Source of the DNA: Clostridiales bacterium DTU070
GTDB taxonomy: Bacteria; Bacillota; Clostridia; DSM-8532
DNA length: 55,768 nucleotides
NCBI GenBank assembly: GCA_001513105.1
Contig: LFSH01000082.1
Location: 138,545 to 194,312 of the forward strand
Direction: 5' to 3'
The notes beneath the pieces were generated by a model. It was given only the letters and a program-made list of their open reading frames with translations. It did not search any database and was not told the DNA's origin. Shown piece by piece: positions 44,027 through 52,772 of the stretch (the stretch's first letter is position 1; every line of letters starts with the position of its first letter). The translations under genes were made by a program, and so were the position numbers.

Positions 44027-44653
44027 ATGAGAATTGAAAAGATAAGCGACAACAAAATACGGATTTTCGTCTCCTTTGATGACCTTGAAGAACGCGACAT
44101 AGATCTGTCTTCCTTTAATTACAATTCTCCCGAAACCCAGGAACTGTTTTGGGACCTGATGGAGCAGGCTGAACTGGAACTCGGGTTTGAAACCAATGAA
44201 TCCCAGCTGTGCATTGAAGCAGTTACAGACGTTGAACAGGGGTTTGTTATCACAATAACAAAAATTGAAGATGACGGTGATTTTGAATCCATCCATAAAT
44301 TCATCAAGAACAGGTACAGGCGCAATGATCTGAAGTTTAAGAAAAAGCCGGGAAGTATCGGTTCTGCGGTAATGATTTACAACCTTGAAAACTTTGATGA
44401 TTTATGCTCCTTATGTGCAAGGCTTAAACCTTTGTACCTGGGCGACAGTTCGGCTTACCAGTGCGAAGGCTCTTACTACCTTGTGCTCAAAAGGATGGAT
44501 GACATAGAAAACAACCCGGCCAGAATTGAGAGCATTTTGTCGGAATATGGAGACAGGGTCCTGAATGTCATGTTTTTTGAAGGGTATCTTAACGAGTACG
44601 GAACCCTGATGGTAGAGAATAATGCCATCGGTTATTTGGGAGACCTTGCCTGA
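44027..44653 (+). CDS. mecA: Adaptor protein MecA
   Basis: A 208-residue MecA: N-terminal target-binding domain (about 1-85; MRIEKISDNKIRIFVSFDDL, ELFWDLMEQAELELGF) and C-terminal ClpC-binding domain (about 120-208; FDDLCSLCARL, YYLVLKRM). The linker is short. MecA delivers proteins to the ClpCP protease and in Bacillus controls competence and sporulation factors. GAGG stands eight bases before the ATG. It is a single-gene unit closed by a strong terminator. Confidence 0.94.
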   Translation: MRIEKISDNKIRIFVSFDDLEERDIDLSSFNYNSPETQELFWDLMEQAELELGFETNESQLCIEAVTDVEQGFVITITKIEDDGDFESIHKFIKNRYRRNDLKFKKKPGSIGSAVMIYNLENFDDLCSLCARLKPLYLGDSSAYQCEGSYYLVLKRMDDIENNPARIESILSEYGDRVLNVMFFEGYLNEYGTLMVENNAIGYLGDLA

Positions 44654-44681
44654 GTTAAAACTGCTGTTCCATGATCATAAA

Positions 44682-44713
44682 AAAGTCAGGTGGGAATTGT
44701 CTCACCTGACTTT
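44682..44713. terminator. Bidirectional terminator between mecA and galU
   Basis: AAAGTCAGGTG (44682-44692) pairs perfectly with CACCTGACTTT (44703-44713) across a 10-base loop. T-runs follow on both strands (TTTTT at 44718-44722 on the plus side, six T on the minus side). Confidence 0.9.
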
Positions 44714-44745
44714 GGGCTTTTTATTAACGTCTTTACAGTGAAATC

Positions 44746-45612
44746 TTAACTCCTCAGTATTTCTTCAAGCCATGCCCTGAACTCGTCCTTAAGATCATCA
44801 CGTTCGAGGGCGAACTCGACTGTTGCCTGCAGAAAGCCCATTTTATTTCCCACATCATATCTTTTGCCTATAAAATCATAGGCATACACAGCTTCATGGA
44901 GCATCATTTCCCGTATTGCATCGGTCAGCTGGATTTCACCGCCTTTTCCGGGCGGGATTTTCTCAAGATACCTGAAAATCGACGGGGAAAGGATATACCT
45001 TCCCAGTATGGCTATATTTGACGGTGCTTCGTCAATCTCGGGCTTCTCTATCATTTCATTCACTTTTATAACCCTGTCATCAACCTGTTTACCGGCAACA
45101 ATGCCGTACTTTGATACATCTTCACGGGGAACTGTCTGAACCCCGAGCACCGTTGTTTTATACTCGTTATAAACATCAATGAGCTGCTTCAGGCACGGTA
45201 CCTCCGATTTTACAATGTCGTCGCCGAGAAGCACCGCGAAAGGTTCATCGCCTATAAAGGCTTTGGCGCAGTATATTGCATGTCCCAGGCCCCTGGGCTC
45301 TTTCTGCCTGATATAGTGGATATTTACCAGGTTTGAAATGTCCCTTACCAGGGCCAGCAGTTCTTCTTTTTTGCTACGCTTCAGCTCCTCTTCGAGCTCG
45401 TAGGATTTGTCGAAGTGGTCTTCTATCGCTCTCTTGTTCCTGCCTGTTACAATAATTATATCTTCTATTCCTGATGTGACCGCTTCTTCAACAATAAACT
45501 GAATAGTCGGCTTGTCAACTATCGGAAGCATTTCCTTGGGCTGTGCCTTTGTGACCGGCAGAAACCTTGTTCCGAGCCCCGCAGCAGGAATAATGGCTTT
45601 ATGTACTTTCAT
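44746..45612 (-). CDS. galU: UTP-glucose-1-phosphate uridylyltransferase
   Basis: A 288-residue nucleotidyltransferase with the GalU signature ([39 protein letters not shown]), the uracil/glucose-binding [22 protein letters not shown] (given in parts) and the metal Asp in LLGDDIV. It makes UDP-glucose for cell-wall polymers and galactose use, and the next gene upstream is a membrane glycosyltransferase. GGAGG stands nine bases before the ATG. It may also serve galactose released by the GH42 enzyme. Confidence 0.95.
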   Translation of the reverse strand: MKVHKAIIPAAGLGTRFLPVTKAQPKEMLPIVDKPTIQFIVEEAVTSGIEDIIIVTGRNKRAIEDHFDKSYELEEELKRSKKEELLALVRDISNLVNIHYIRQKEPRGLGHAIYCAKAFIGDEPFAVLLGDDIVKSEVPCLKQLIDVYNEYKTTVLGVQTVPREDVSKYGIVAGKQVDDRVIKVNEMIEKPEIDEAPSNIAILGRYILSPSIFRYLEKIPPGKGGEIQLTDAIREMMLHEAVYAYDFIGKRYDVGNKMGFLQATVEFALERDDLKDEFRAWLEEILRS

Positions 45613-45689
45613 AGTCTTTAACCTCCAGTATTTGATACTAAATATTTTATTAATAATTCATCAGCTTTATCTCTTTTTTGAATGCTTTC

Positions 45690-45709
45690 CCGCCTTCAAT
45701 GGAAGGCGG
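45690..45709. repeat. Perfect 8-bp hairpin between galU and the glycosyltransferase gene
   Basis: CCGCCTTC (45690-45697), loop AATG, GAAGGCGG (45702-45709). No T-run follows on either strand, so it is not a classical terminator. Confidence 0.6.
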
Positions 45710-45765
45710 TCCCTTCAAATAGCCTGATAAATACACAGCTTCGGATAAAGCCATTTTGTATTGCT

Positions 45766-47256
45766 TCAACCGGCATTGCCAGGAATGTCCGGGTTTTCCA
45801 CCCTGTTGCTTTTATTAATATACTTCTCCTTTATATAATAACAAATTTTCCAGTATCCGTATACCGCAAGTAACGTCAGCGTGCTGTAATATGCTCCCTT
45901 GTACCGGGTTGCGGTCTCAAAAATCATGAAAAGCATCATGGAACCAATCATGTAAAACGACAGCGTTTTCATGGCAAGCGGAGCCTTATTGTTCAGTGAC
46001 AGAAGAATCAACGCAATAACGGCTCCCAGCACAACAGGAAGGTTGAATGAACTCACAATCAGCTGGAAGGTCTGGCCTAAATCCGCCGACCTGAACCGTG
46101 TATACTGGTTTTGCCATTCGGTGACAGCCCTTGCCGGATAGCTTTCATCAAACCATATGCTCAGCTTTCTTTTAAAGTGCGGAGCAACCCTTATTCCCAT
46201 GTTTTTATAACGCTCAATTCCCAGCCTGAAAAAGTGCTCCTGGACCTTCGACGGGTCATCGTATTCCTCCCTGGCAGCATTGAACAGTTCACCGTCCGCT
46301 TCGTTCCACCTGCCCTGCGAATTCTCATTCGCACCGACAAACAGGTTCCATCCGTAACTGCGTGAAGGGCTTTTATATCCGCTGACACCGGCGGTGACCG
46401 AGCCTAAAAGCATTGCGGCAAGTACGTACGATACAACAATTACTGAAACTGACAGGAGTTTTTCGCCTGCTTTACTATCACTGTAAATAACTATTGCCAA
46501 TACCGACGCGATAATAAGGATAAGGGCTGCCGGCCTGAAGAAATTTGCAGCTGCAGCGGCAATGCCGAAGACCGCTGAAAACAGGTACGGCTTTTTCTTA
46601 TCAAGTCCTGATACCAGGAAGAAAACAGCGCACAGGATTACTGAAGAATATATGGGTTCCCCGCCGGCAAGCAGGGTAAATATAATTACAGACGGGTTCA
46701 ATGCAACAGCCAGTCCGCCCGCCAACCCGACCTTAGGGTTCGCTGATTTTTCAAGGATATATGTGCCAAGCCCTGCCTCGATAACACCGAACAATAAGTT
46801 GATCACCTTCGTCAGCCATGTTGTCTCGCCAATCAGTTTATACATGAAGGATATAAAGATTGGATAATTGAGAGCATGCGGGAAAATCCCGTAATAAAAC
46901 CTGTTGCTTTCGCTTAATGTCCCATCTGCTATTTTCCTCGCCGTGGAAAGGTATATCGCATAATCCCCCTGCTGCGTGAGCCCGATGAAATAAATGACAA
47001 TAAACCGTATTATAAACGCAGCAGCCATATTGAATATCATTCGTTTCACAACATGGCCTCTGAATATGCGATCCTTAAGAAAATAAACGGTAAGAAGGCT
47101 TATAATGCAATAAAGCAAATAAAAGCAAACTGTAAAAAAGGACCTGGGAAAGGCGGATAAAATGCTGCACATAAGCAGAATGCAGAGGAAGCATACAGCC
47201 GTTATTTCACCGTAGTAAATTATTCTTTTTATCGTACCGTCCGGCCTTGAAACCAT
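45766..47256 (-). CDS. GT39/ArnT-like membrane glycosyltransferase
   Basis: A 496-residue protein with 11 or more membrane spans. The first outer loop contains the likely catalytic Asp in TQQGDYAIYLSTARKIADG (about residue 95), and NRFYYGIFPHALNYPIFIS follows, both as in the GT-C family of Dol-P-Man- or undecaprenyl-P-sugar-dependent transferases. A large extracellular loop (about 290-370) precedes the last spans. It should transfer a sugar from a lipid carrier onto protein or a wall polymer on the outer face; the acceptor is unknown. AAGGAG precedes the ATG. It is 153 bases upstream of galU. Confidence 0.75.
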   Translation of the reverse strand: MVSRPDGTIKRIIYYGEITAVCFLCILLMCSILSAFPRSFFTVCFYLLYCIISLLTVYFLKDRIFRGHVVKRMIFNMAAAFIIRFIVIYFIGLTQQGDYAIYLSTARKIADGTLSESNRFYYGIFPHALNYPIFISFMYKLIGETTWLTKVINLLFGVIEAGLGTYILEKSANPKVGLAGGLAVALNPSVIIFTLLAGGEPIYSSVILCAVFFLVSGLDKKKPYLFSAVFGIAAAAANFFRPAALILIIASVLAIVIYSDSKAGEKLLSVSVIVVSYVLAAMLLGSVTAGVSGYKSPSRSYGWNLFVGANENSQGRWNEADGELFNAAREEYDDPSKVQEHFFRLGIERYKNMGIRVAPHFKRKLSIWFDESYPARAVTEWQNQYTRFRSADLGQTFQLIVSSFNLPVVLGAVIALILLSLNNKAPLAMKTLSFYMIGSMMLFMIFETATRYKGAYYSTLTLLAVYGYWKICYYIKEKYINKSNRVENPDIPGNAG

Positions 47257-47375
47257 CTGAAACTCCTTTCCGCAAAAAACACAGCACAGGTTTTAAATTG
47301 AAATACAACAAATCCATTATAATGCAATATCCCGTACTATAAAAGGATAATTACCAGACCGGGAATCAATCCGCA

Positions 47376-48032
47376 TTACCATACCCCGAGCAGCTTCAAC
47401 CCGCTGCCCATGAAATAAATCGAAAAGGCTGCTATGAATATGCCAAGAACGAGGAGAATACGGCAGTATACGGCATCGCTTATCAGCTTTCTTCCTTTTG
47501 CAAACGCGGCCGAAACAGATGAATACCACACGAAATCAGACAGGATATGACCAAGAAAAAACAGGAGAACACCGATTATACCTAATGTATAAGCCTGGCG
47601 TACCGATTCCATTCCTGTTGTGGCCCACCACATAATAAAATACGGGTTTGTGGCGCTTACAACAATTCCGGCCAGGACAAGGTTATTCATGCCCGTACCG
47701 CTTCCCTGGCCCTGGTTGTTCAGCGAAACTGTCTTTCTTATGCCTGACTTTATCATCCCGTACCCCATCCAGGCAAGGAAAGCGCCGCCGAACAACCCGA
47801 TAAATCCTGCAATTACCGGGTTGGAAAAGAAATCCCTGAGTCCGAAAGTCATCGCTATGATTAAAGCAAGTTCCAGGATTCCATGCCCTAATACTATCAA
47901 TGGACCTGCCGTCCACTTCTTCCTTTTCAGGCTGCCCTCAATTGTTACGCCTAACATCGGCCCGGGCATCAATGCCCCTGAAAAACCTATAAAAAAAGAA
48001 CTGAAAAAAATCCTCATCAAAGACATAATCAT
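47376..48032 (-). CDS. LysE-family amino-acid exporter
   Basis: A 218-residue protein with six spans and the family motif GFSGALMPGPMLGVTI near the N-terminus and GGAFLAWMGYGMIKSG in the centre (LysE/RhtB pattern). It should export amino acids or related compounds. Its ATG overlaps the stop of the ACT-domain gene (ATGA), so they are translationally coupled. The pairing suggests that the ACT protein senses the exported amino acid. Confidence 0.88.
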   Translation of the reverse strand: MIMSLMRIFFSSFFIGFSGALMPGPMLGVTIEGSLKRKKWTAGPLIVLGHGILELALIIAMTFGLRDFFSNPVIAGFIGLFGGAFLAWMGYGMIKSGIRKTVSLNNQGQGSGTGMNNLVLAGIVVSATNPYFIMWWATTGMESVRQAYTLGIIGVLLFFLGHILSDFVWYSSVSAAFAKGRKLISDAVYCRILLVLGIFIAAFSIYFMGSGLKLLGVW

Positions 48033-48439
48033 TTACCCTCTTTTTCTACTTTGTATCCTTCTTTAAGCAATGCCTCAACAGCATTATCAATATCCCCGTC
48101 CCTTACAAGGATGTAGTCCGTATCATATGTTGAGACAGCAAAAATACTTATCCTGTTCCGGGCAAGTACCGCACTTATTGAAGCAAGTATGCCGACCAGT
48201 GAAAAATCCAGCGGCCCTTCCACCTTCAGGATCCTCCAGCCTTTTTCACCTTTAACGTTTTCGGGAATACACGCTTCACTGCAGACGACCGATAATTCAT
48301 CAGGTGTTCCCGTGACAGAGAAGAATTCACCCCGGTGCACCCATCCGGGTATTGAACCGGAGCTGTCCAGCCTGCATATTCCATATTTCCCGTTCAAAAG
48401 TTTCATGTTCGGGCAATTTCCGGCCGCACTGCCAGTCAT
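48029..48439 (-). CDS. ACT-domain protein, probable amino-acid sensor
   Basis: A 136-residue protein with a tandem ACT-like arrangement: an N-terminal half (about 8-60, with FSVTGTPDELSVVCSE) and a C-terminal ACT (about 70-133, with LKVEGPLDFSLVGILASISA and ISIFAVSTYDTDYILVRDGD). The form is that of the CASTOR-like or DUF-ACT small proteins that bind an amino acid. No catalytic domain is attached. ATG 48439 follows GGGGAG; the ATG at 48454 lacks a site. It is translationally coupled to the LysE-type exporter downstream. Confidence 0.82.
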   Translation of the reverse strand: MTGSAAGNCPNMKLLNGKYGICRLDSSGSIPGWVHRGEFFSVTGTPDELSVVCSEACIPENVKGEKGWRILKVEGPLDFSLVGILASISAVLARNRISIFAVSTYDTDYILVRDGDIDNAVEALLKEGYKVEKEGK

Positions 48440-48639
48440 CGGTACACTCCCCATTCATAAATCCCGTTTCAAAGCGCTGTTTTAATACAAACAGCCGCAA
48501 AATCCCCACATGTTTCAGCCCGCTGATAATAAGTCCCATGATAATGGCGCTGATACAAAGCGAATATTTTATTTAATATAATATAACAGGAAATATAATT
48601 TTGGAAGTGTTTTTCAGTCTTTATTTATTTTTCATGAAT

Positions 48640-49506
48640 TTAAAACAGATCAAAGTCCACAATACGGTTTACCCTCTCAACTTCTTCAGGAAGCCTGAGT
48701 GCTATATCCTCTGTCACTTCCCGTGAAAGATTCAGCATTTCCATGGTTATATCGGTATAGTTGAAAGTTGTATCGGTCCCGAGCAGCTTCACATAATAAT
48801 TCGTGCTTATTGAATCGGCCAGGTATATTATTCTTACTTCATTGCCGGCATAAACGCTTTGGAACGGGTAATGGTGATGTCCTACCACTTCCTTTATCTC
48901 TTCCGGCAACCCCCATTCACCGCATAACCACATTCCAATTTTGGAATGGGTTATACCTTTAAGCACTATTTTCTCCGCGACTATCTGGTGTACACCCCGT
49001 TCCATCTGCATTTCATAAATCCTGTCCAAATATTCGGGAAGACATATGTCAAGAACGGTTATTCCAATATCATGTATCAGTCCATATGTAAAAATCCTGT
49101 CCTTATCGCATAAGCCCGTCCTTGCTGCAATCATACGGCTTGCAATTGATGTAGCGATACAGTGTTTCCAGTATGTCCTGTTATTGAAAATTTTCGCCCG
49201 CCCGCTCCTGTTCGGAAGCAGTAGTTTGGTTATATATGCAATAGCAATTATCCTGATGTTTTTCGCACCCAGGTACAGGACAGCGTCCTTCAGAGTCAGC
49301 ATTTTCCTGTCCAGTGTCGAGGTATAGTTCAAAACCCGTAATAAAGCCGTTTCAAGTCCCGGAACATTCTGCAGCTTGTCGATGCATTCGTCAATGCTGA
49401 ATTCATAGGGTTCCAGCAGCATGTTCAGCGCTTCCCCGAATGTTCTTGGAATCTCAGGTATGCAGTTTGACCGCCTGATCAGTTTTATGACCGGATGATT
49501 CTGCAT
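48640..49506 (-). CDS. HDOD-domain signalling protein
   Basis: A 288-residue protein built of one HDOD domain (about 15-210) with PEIPRTFGEALNMLLEPYEFS-like entry text and the HD-like region TYGLIHDIGITVLD followed by ITHSKIGMWLCGEWGLPEEI and VVGHHHYPF. The HD residues are present, which is not always so in HDOD proteins. Such proteins link signals to motility or stress but have no fixed enzyme role. ATG 49506 follows GGGGGTC; the ATG at 49548 is poorer. It has TATAAT at 49593-49598 on the minus strand as a possible -10. Confidence 0.85.
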   Translation of the reverse strand: MQNHPVIKLIRRSNCIPEIPRTFGEALNMLLEPYEFSIDECIDKLQNVPGLETALLRVLNYTSTLDRKMLTLKDAVLYLGAKNIRIIAIAYITKLLLPNRSGRAKIFNNRTYWKHCIATSIASRMIAARTGLCDKDRIFTYGLIHDIGITVLDICLPEYLDRIYEMQMERGVHQIVAEKIVLKGITHSKIGMWLCGEWGLPEEIKEVVGHHHYPFQSVYAGNEVRIIYLADSISTNYYVKLLGTDTTFNYTDITMEMLNLSREVTEDIALRLPEEVERVNRIVDFDLF

Positions 49507-49735
49507 TTCAAGACCCCCGTTATACAATGTACATGCATAATTCGGCACAGTATATTTATACCCTGAACCTGCCCGGATAAAGCGCTTTTTTCATTATAAG
49601 TACGTTATTTTACCACCCGAAAAACCTGCCCGAAATCAAAATTGTTATCTGTTATATTTAATTCTGCCCGCGTCTTCCTTTACATACCTGTTTGAATAAC
49701 CTAAAAGCCATAAAACCTTGCGAACCGCTGTGTAA

Positions 49736-50041
49736 TCATCCCTTCAACAGGATTTTCAGCCCTTTAAGGAATTTACCGTTTGCCATTGCCAGCAGGCCTT
49801 TGAAAACACCGGCTTTTATGCCGCTGGAAATATGCATGCTTCGAAGCGGGCTCCCGGCGCTGGACTCCAAAAGCATCCGGTACTCGGTTGTGCCCGGCTT
49901 GGCGCCTTTGGAAATAAACCTTTTCACATACCAGTACAGAATCCGCATAACAAGAGAATGGTCTTTCATGTCCATAACGGTATCGTTCATGGTGAACTTC
50001 CCTTTTTGAGGTGTATAAGGCACATATTTTCTGCCGAGCAT
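49736..50041 (-). pseudogene. C-terminal extension of the GH3 gene, separated by a frameshift
   Basis: The 101-residue frame starting with MLGRKYVPYTPQKGKFTM reads like the C-terminal extension found after the fibronectin-like domain in many clostridial GH3 enzymes. In the same frame, upstream of this ATG, the text is ALLEQWETM, which would continue smoothly from the GH3 end (...SWYEKPCGSP) if one base were added near 50060. The ATG has no ribosome site. So it is probably the broken-off tail of the neighbouring gene rather than a gene of its own. Confidence 0.7.
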
Positions 50042-50055
50042 AGTCTCCCACTGCT

Positions 50056-51975
50056 CTAATAAGGCGAACCGCAGGGTTTTTCATACCACGAACCCGGCTG
50101 CCAGTGCGGGATCTCCACTGTTTCACCGGATTTTTCTATAATTCCTGCTACAACCAGTTTATCAGGGTTCCCGCCTGCAAGAACCGTATACCGGCCCGAC
50201 GGAACCTTCCACCCGTTATCCCAGACCGCAAAGCAGCGCAGGTCCAGGCTGAACCTTACTTCCCTGCTCTCACCGGGCTGAAGAAAGACTTTTGCAAAGC
50301 CTTTCAGTTCACGAACGGGACGATGTATCCCATTCTGGGGCGGGGCTATATAAAGCTGCACCACATCAGCCCCTGCCCGGTCGCCTGTGTTTGTTACCGT
50401 AATGCTGACCGTTTCACCGTCAATCTCCGGGTCAGTATACGAAAACCCGGTATAGCTCAATCCGAAACCAAACTTCCAGCGGACCGGAACACCGGCCTTG
50501 TCATAATAACGGTAGCCGACATAGATTCCCTCGCGGTACTGGGCATCCCACAGGGGATAGTATGCCGCCGACGGACAATCGCTATATTTCAGCGGCCAGG
50601 TTTCAGCAAGTTTACCCGACGGGTTGGCTGCACCATACAGCAGGTTTTTCACTGCCTCACCGCCTGCCTGTCCCGGAAGGCCCATGTACAAAATTCCTTT
50701 TACCTTGTCTGCCCATGGTGCTTCAACTGGTGCGCCGCAGAACAGTACCACAACTGTATTCGGGTTTTTGGCCGCCGTATCCTCAATCAGCCTTACCTGC
50801 TCTTCCGGCATTTTCATGTCGTCGCGGTCAAAGCCTTCGCTTTCATAATCGGGCGTGAGTCCCGCGAACACAACTGTCACGTCCGCCTGTTCCACACTTG
50901 CGCTGCTTTCCAGGACATCAGCAGGATGTACCAGCTTAACAGGATTAATATGACTTGAGCCTGAGCCCTGGTAGCGCATGTCCTTCGCCATGTCACCGAC
51001 GACAGCAATTTTCTGTCCTTCCCTGAGCGGCAGAATATTATCCTCGTTTTTCAGGAGTACCGCGCTTTGCTCGGCAGCAATACGGGCAAGTTCATGATGG
51101 GCATCATAATCGCAGCCGTCCCTGTCTTTTAGGGCCTTTTGAGCCTCTGTCACCAGTTTTTTAACACGCTGTACGCTGCGGTCAATGTCAGCCTCATCCA
51201 GTTCACCACGGCTTACCGAGTCCATGATCTCCTGCTCCATGTAATTGCTTCCGCCTGGCATATTCAGATCACAGCCGGCTTTAAAGGCCGCAATACGGTC
51301 GTTCATCGCGCCCCAGTCGGTAACAACAAGACCTTCAAAACCCCATTCATCCCTCAAAATACCGGTAAGCAGTTCCTTACTGTCGCTGCAGTATACACCG
51401 TTTACCTTGTTGTAGGCGCACATAACCGTTTTCGGCTTTCCCTCTTTTACAGCAATTTCAAAGGGTGCCAGGTAGATCTCCCGCAATGTTCGTTCATCAA
51501 GTATTGAATCGGAACTTAACCGTTTATATTCCTGGTTGTTGCAGGCAAAATGCTTAAGACATGTACCAATGCCGTTTTTTTGTGCGTTTTGGATAAAACT
51601 TGCCGCCAGTTTCCCTGCAAGGTACGGGTCCTCGGAAAAATACTCGAAATTCCTTCCGCAAAGCGGATTTCGCTTGATATTTACACCGGGTCCGAGAAGC
51701 AGGCCAACCCCTTGGTCCAAAGCCTCCTCGGCAATGGCCGAACCAATCTTTCCAACCAGCTCCACATCCCAGCTGCAGGCTGTTGACACTGCCGATGGAA
51801 AACATGTAGCGGGCAGTGACTTGTGCACCCCAAGGTGATCACCCGCATGTTCCTGCTTGCGCAGCCCGTGCGGTCCGTCACACATAAACATTGACGGGAT
51901 GCCATACTGCGGAAACTCCCGGGTTTCCCAGAAATTTTTGCCCTCACACAGCGCAATTTTTTCTTTAAGCGTCAT
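50056..51975 (-). CDS. GH3 beta-glucosidase (C-terminal extension lost by frameshift)
   Basis: A 639-residue enzyme. The GH3 N-domain (about 1-240) carries the nucleophile Asp in VVTDWGAMNDR (about residue 220). The second domain (about 280-490) has the acid/base Glu in YESEGFDRDD, and a fibronectin-like domain (about 530-620) follows. KHFACNNQE and NIKRNPLCGRNFEYFSEDP are standard sugar-binding motifs. It has no signal peptide, so it should hydrolyse imported cello- or other beta-glucosides. AGGGGAA stands seven bases before the ATG. The N-terminus is about ten residues shorter than usual. The last residues and the stop come from a probable one-base deletion. Confidence 0.9.
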   Translation of the reverse strand: MTLKEKIALCEGKNFWETREFPQYGIPSMFMCDGPHGLRKQEHAGDHLGVHKSLPATCFPSAVSTACSWDVELVGKIGSAIAEEALDQGVGLLLGPGVNIKRNPLCGRNFEYFSEDPYLAGKLAASFIQNAQKNGIGTCLKHFACNNQEYKRLSSDSILDERTLREIYLAPFEIAVKEGKPKTVMCAYNKVNGVYCSDSKELLTGILRDEWGFEGLVVTDWGAMNDRIAAFKAGCDLNMPGGSNYMEQEIMDSVSRGELDEADIDRSVQRVKKLVTEAQKALKDRDGCDYDAHHELARIAAEQSAVLLKNEDNILPLREGQKIAVVGDMAKDMRYQGSGSSHINPVKLVHPADVLESSASVEQADVTVVFAGLTPDYESEGFDRDDMKMPEEQVRLIEDTAAKNPNTVVVLFCGAPVEAPWADKVKGILYMGLPGQAGGEAVKNLLYGAANPSGKLAETWPLKYSDCPSAAYYPLWDAQYREGIYVGYRYYDKAGVPVRWKFGFGLSYTGFSYTDPEIDGETVSITVTNTGDRAGADVVQLYIAPPQNGIHRPVRELKGFAKVFLQPGESREVRFSLDLRCFAVWDNGWKVPSGRYTVLAGGNPDKLVVAGIIEKSGETVEIPHWQPGSWYEKPCGSPY

Positions 51976-52025
51976 AAAAAAATTCCCCTGCCTTGCACCT
52001 AATAATTTTAATCACAGTGAACTCC

Positions 52026-52106
52026 TGAGAAATACCTGTTACCCAGGTTCGGCCAGGTTCAGCCCGAACTACTAATCCCTGTTGCAATACAGGTCCACGC
52101 CTCTCA
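52026..52106 (-). ncRNA. Structured RNA candidate in the GH3 leader
   Basis: On the minus strand three nested stems are seen: UGAGA (52102-52106) with UCUCA (52026-52030), ACCUGU (52089-52094) with ACAGGU (52034-52039), and GUUCGG (52064-52069) with CCGAAC (52047-52052). CCUGU of the 5' strand can instead pair with ACAGG at 52078-52082, which would break the second stem; this looks like a switch. It ends 50 bases before the GH3 start and does not match a riboswitch class that I know. Confidence 0.45.
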
Positions 52107-52160
52107 AATATTTTTTCGGCCTTACCGGACGAAGATATAACCACCTGTTCCGGAAGCAAT

Positions 52161-52340
52161 CTATATCAGTTTACACGGATGGTATATCTCACCGCAGGAA
52201 GGGCATTTGTATTCAGTATTAGTGTCTTTATAGGAATACCTTGAAACCAGTATGCTTTTACCGCATTTCGGACATAATACTTCCTGGGATCTGATCAGTT
52301 TTATTGCAAGTTCTCTTGTTAAGTTCGTGTTGTTTGACAT
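52161..52340 (-). CDS. Small zinc-ribbon protein
   Basis: A 59-residue protein. Two CPxCG-type knuckles, LCPKCGKS and KCPSCGE, plus a final HPC give a zinc ribbon. The N-terminal helix (NLTRELAIKLIRSQ) is polar. AAAGGA precedes the ATG. It lies 41 bases after the small membrane protein gene, so they likely form a pair. No DNA-binding or enzyme role can be read from it. Confidence 0.75.
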   Translation of the reverse strand: MSNNTNLTRELAIKLIRSQEVLCPKCGKSILVSRYSYKDTNTEYKCPSCGEIYHPCKLI

Positions 52341-52381
52341 TGCTATTTCCTTTCCGTATCAATGGAGTATTTTTGCAGTTT

Positions 52382-52678
52382 TTAACCCACACTTTTCCTG
52401 CTTCGGGTAACAACAAGATAAACTATTCCCAATACAGTCAGCAATGCAAAAAATGCGGTAATCCAGGGGAAAGAGGGTTTAGTTGTCATGAAAGCAACTG
52501 TTGGCCCGTCAGGTCCGTCTATAACTCCTCCCAGGTTTGCACCGGTGACTTTAACTTCATATTTATTCATCAAAAACAGAGGAAGCAATGATCCGTAAAG
52601 CAAATTGACAATTGGCACTAAACCGGACATAACAGTAAGCACTGCAATAATAATCCTTATTGATTTTCCCTTTTTCAA
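52382..52678 (-). CDS. Small membrane protein with decarboxylase-beta-like DGPT motif
   Basis: A 98-residue protein with two spans (about 9-35 and 70-90). Between them stands VTGANLGGVIDGPDGPTVAF, ending in DGPT. This resembles the GADGPT motif of the beta subunit (OadB) of sodium-pumping decarboxylases, and short proteins of this kind are often labelled as such in databases. It is far too short to be a full beta subunit (about 370 residues or more), and no alpha or gamma subunit is near. The start is a TTG (52678) behind GAGGAGTG. It is paired with the zinc-ribbon gene. Confidence 0.7.
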   Translation of the reverse strand: MKKGKSIRIIIAVLTVMSGLVPIVNLLYGSLLPLFLMNKYEVKVTGANLGGVIDGPDGPTVAFMTTKPSFPWITAFFALLTVLGIVYLVVTRSRKSVG

Positions 52679-52772
52679 ATTTCTTCACTCCTCTGACATT
52701 ATCCTTTTCGCCGGCATAAAGGTAAGCGTCATATTATACCATTATTTAACCTTTTTGAGAATTTATTTATTT

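Noticed and set aside
51976..52160. SRP RNA, 6S RNA, tmRNA or a known riboswitch in the GH3 leader
   Set aside because: The stems exist, but none of the conserved cores I know for these RNAs is present, so it is reported only as an unassigned structured element.
52382..52678. A genuine oxaloacetate decarboxylase beta subunit
   Set aside because: It is only 98 residues with two spans and has no partner subunits nearby; only the DGPT-type loop is shared.
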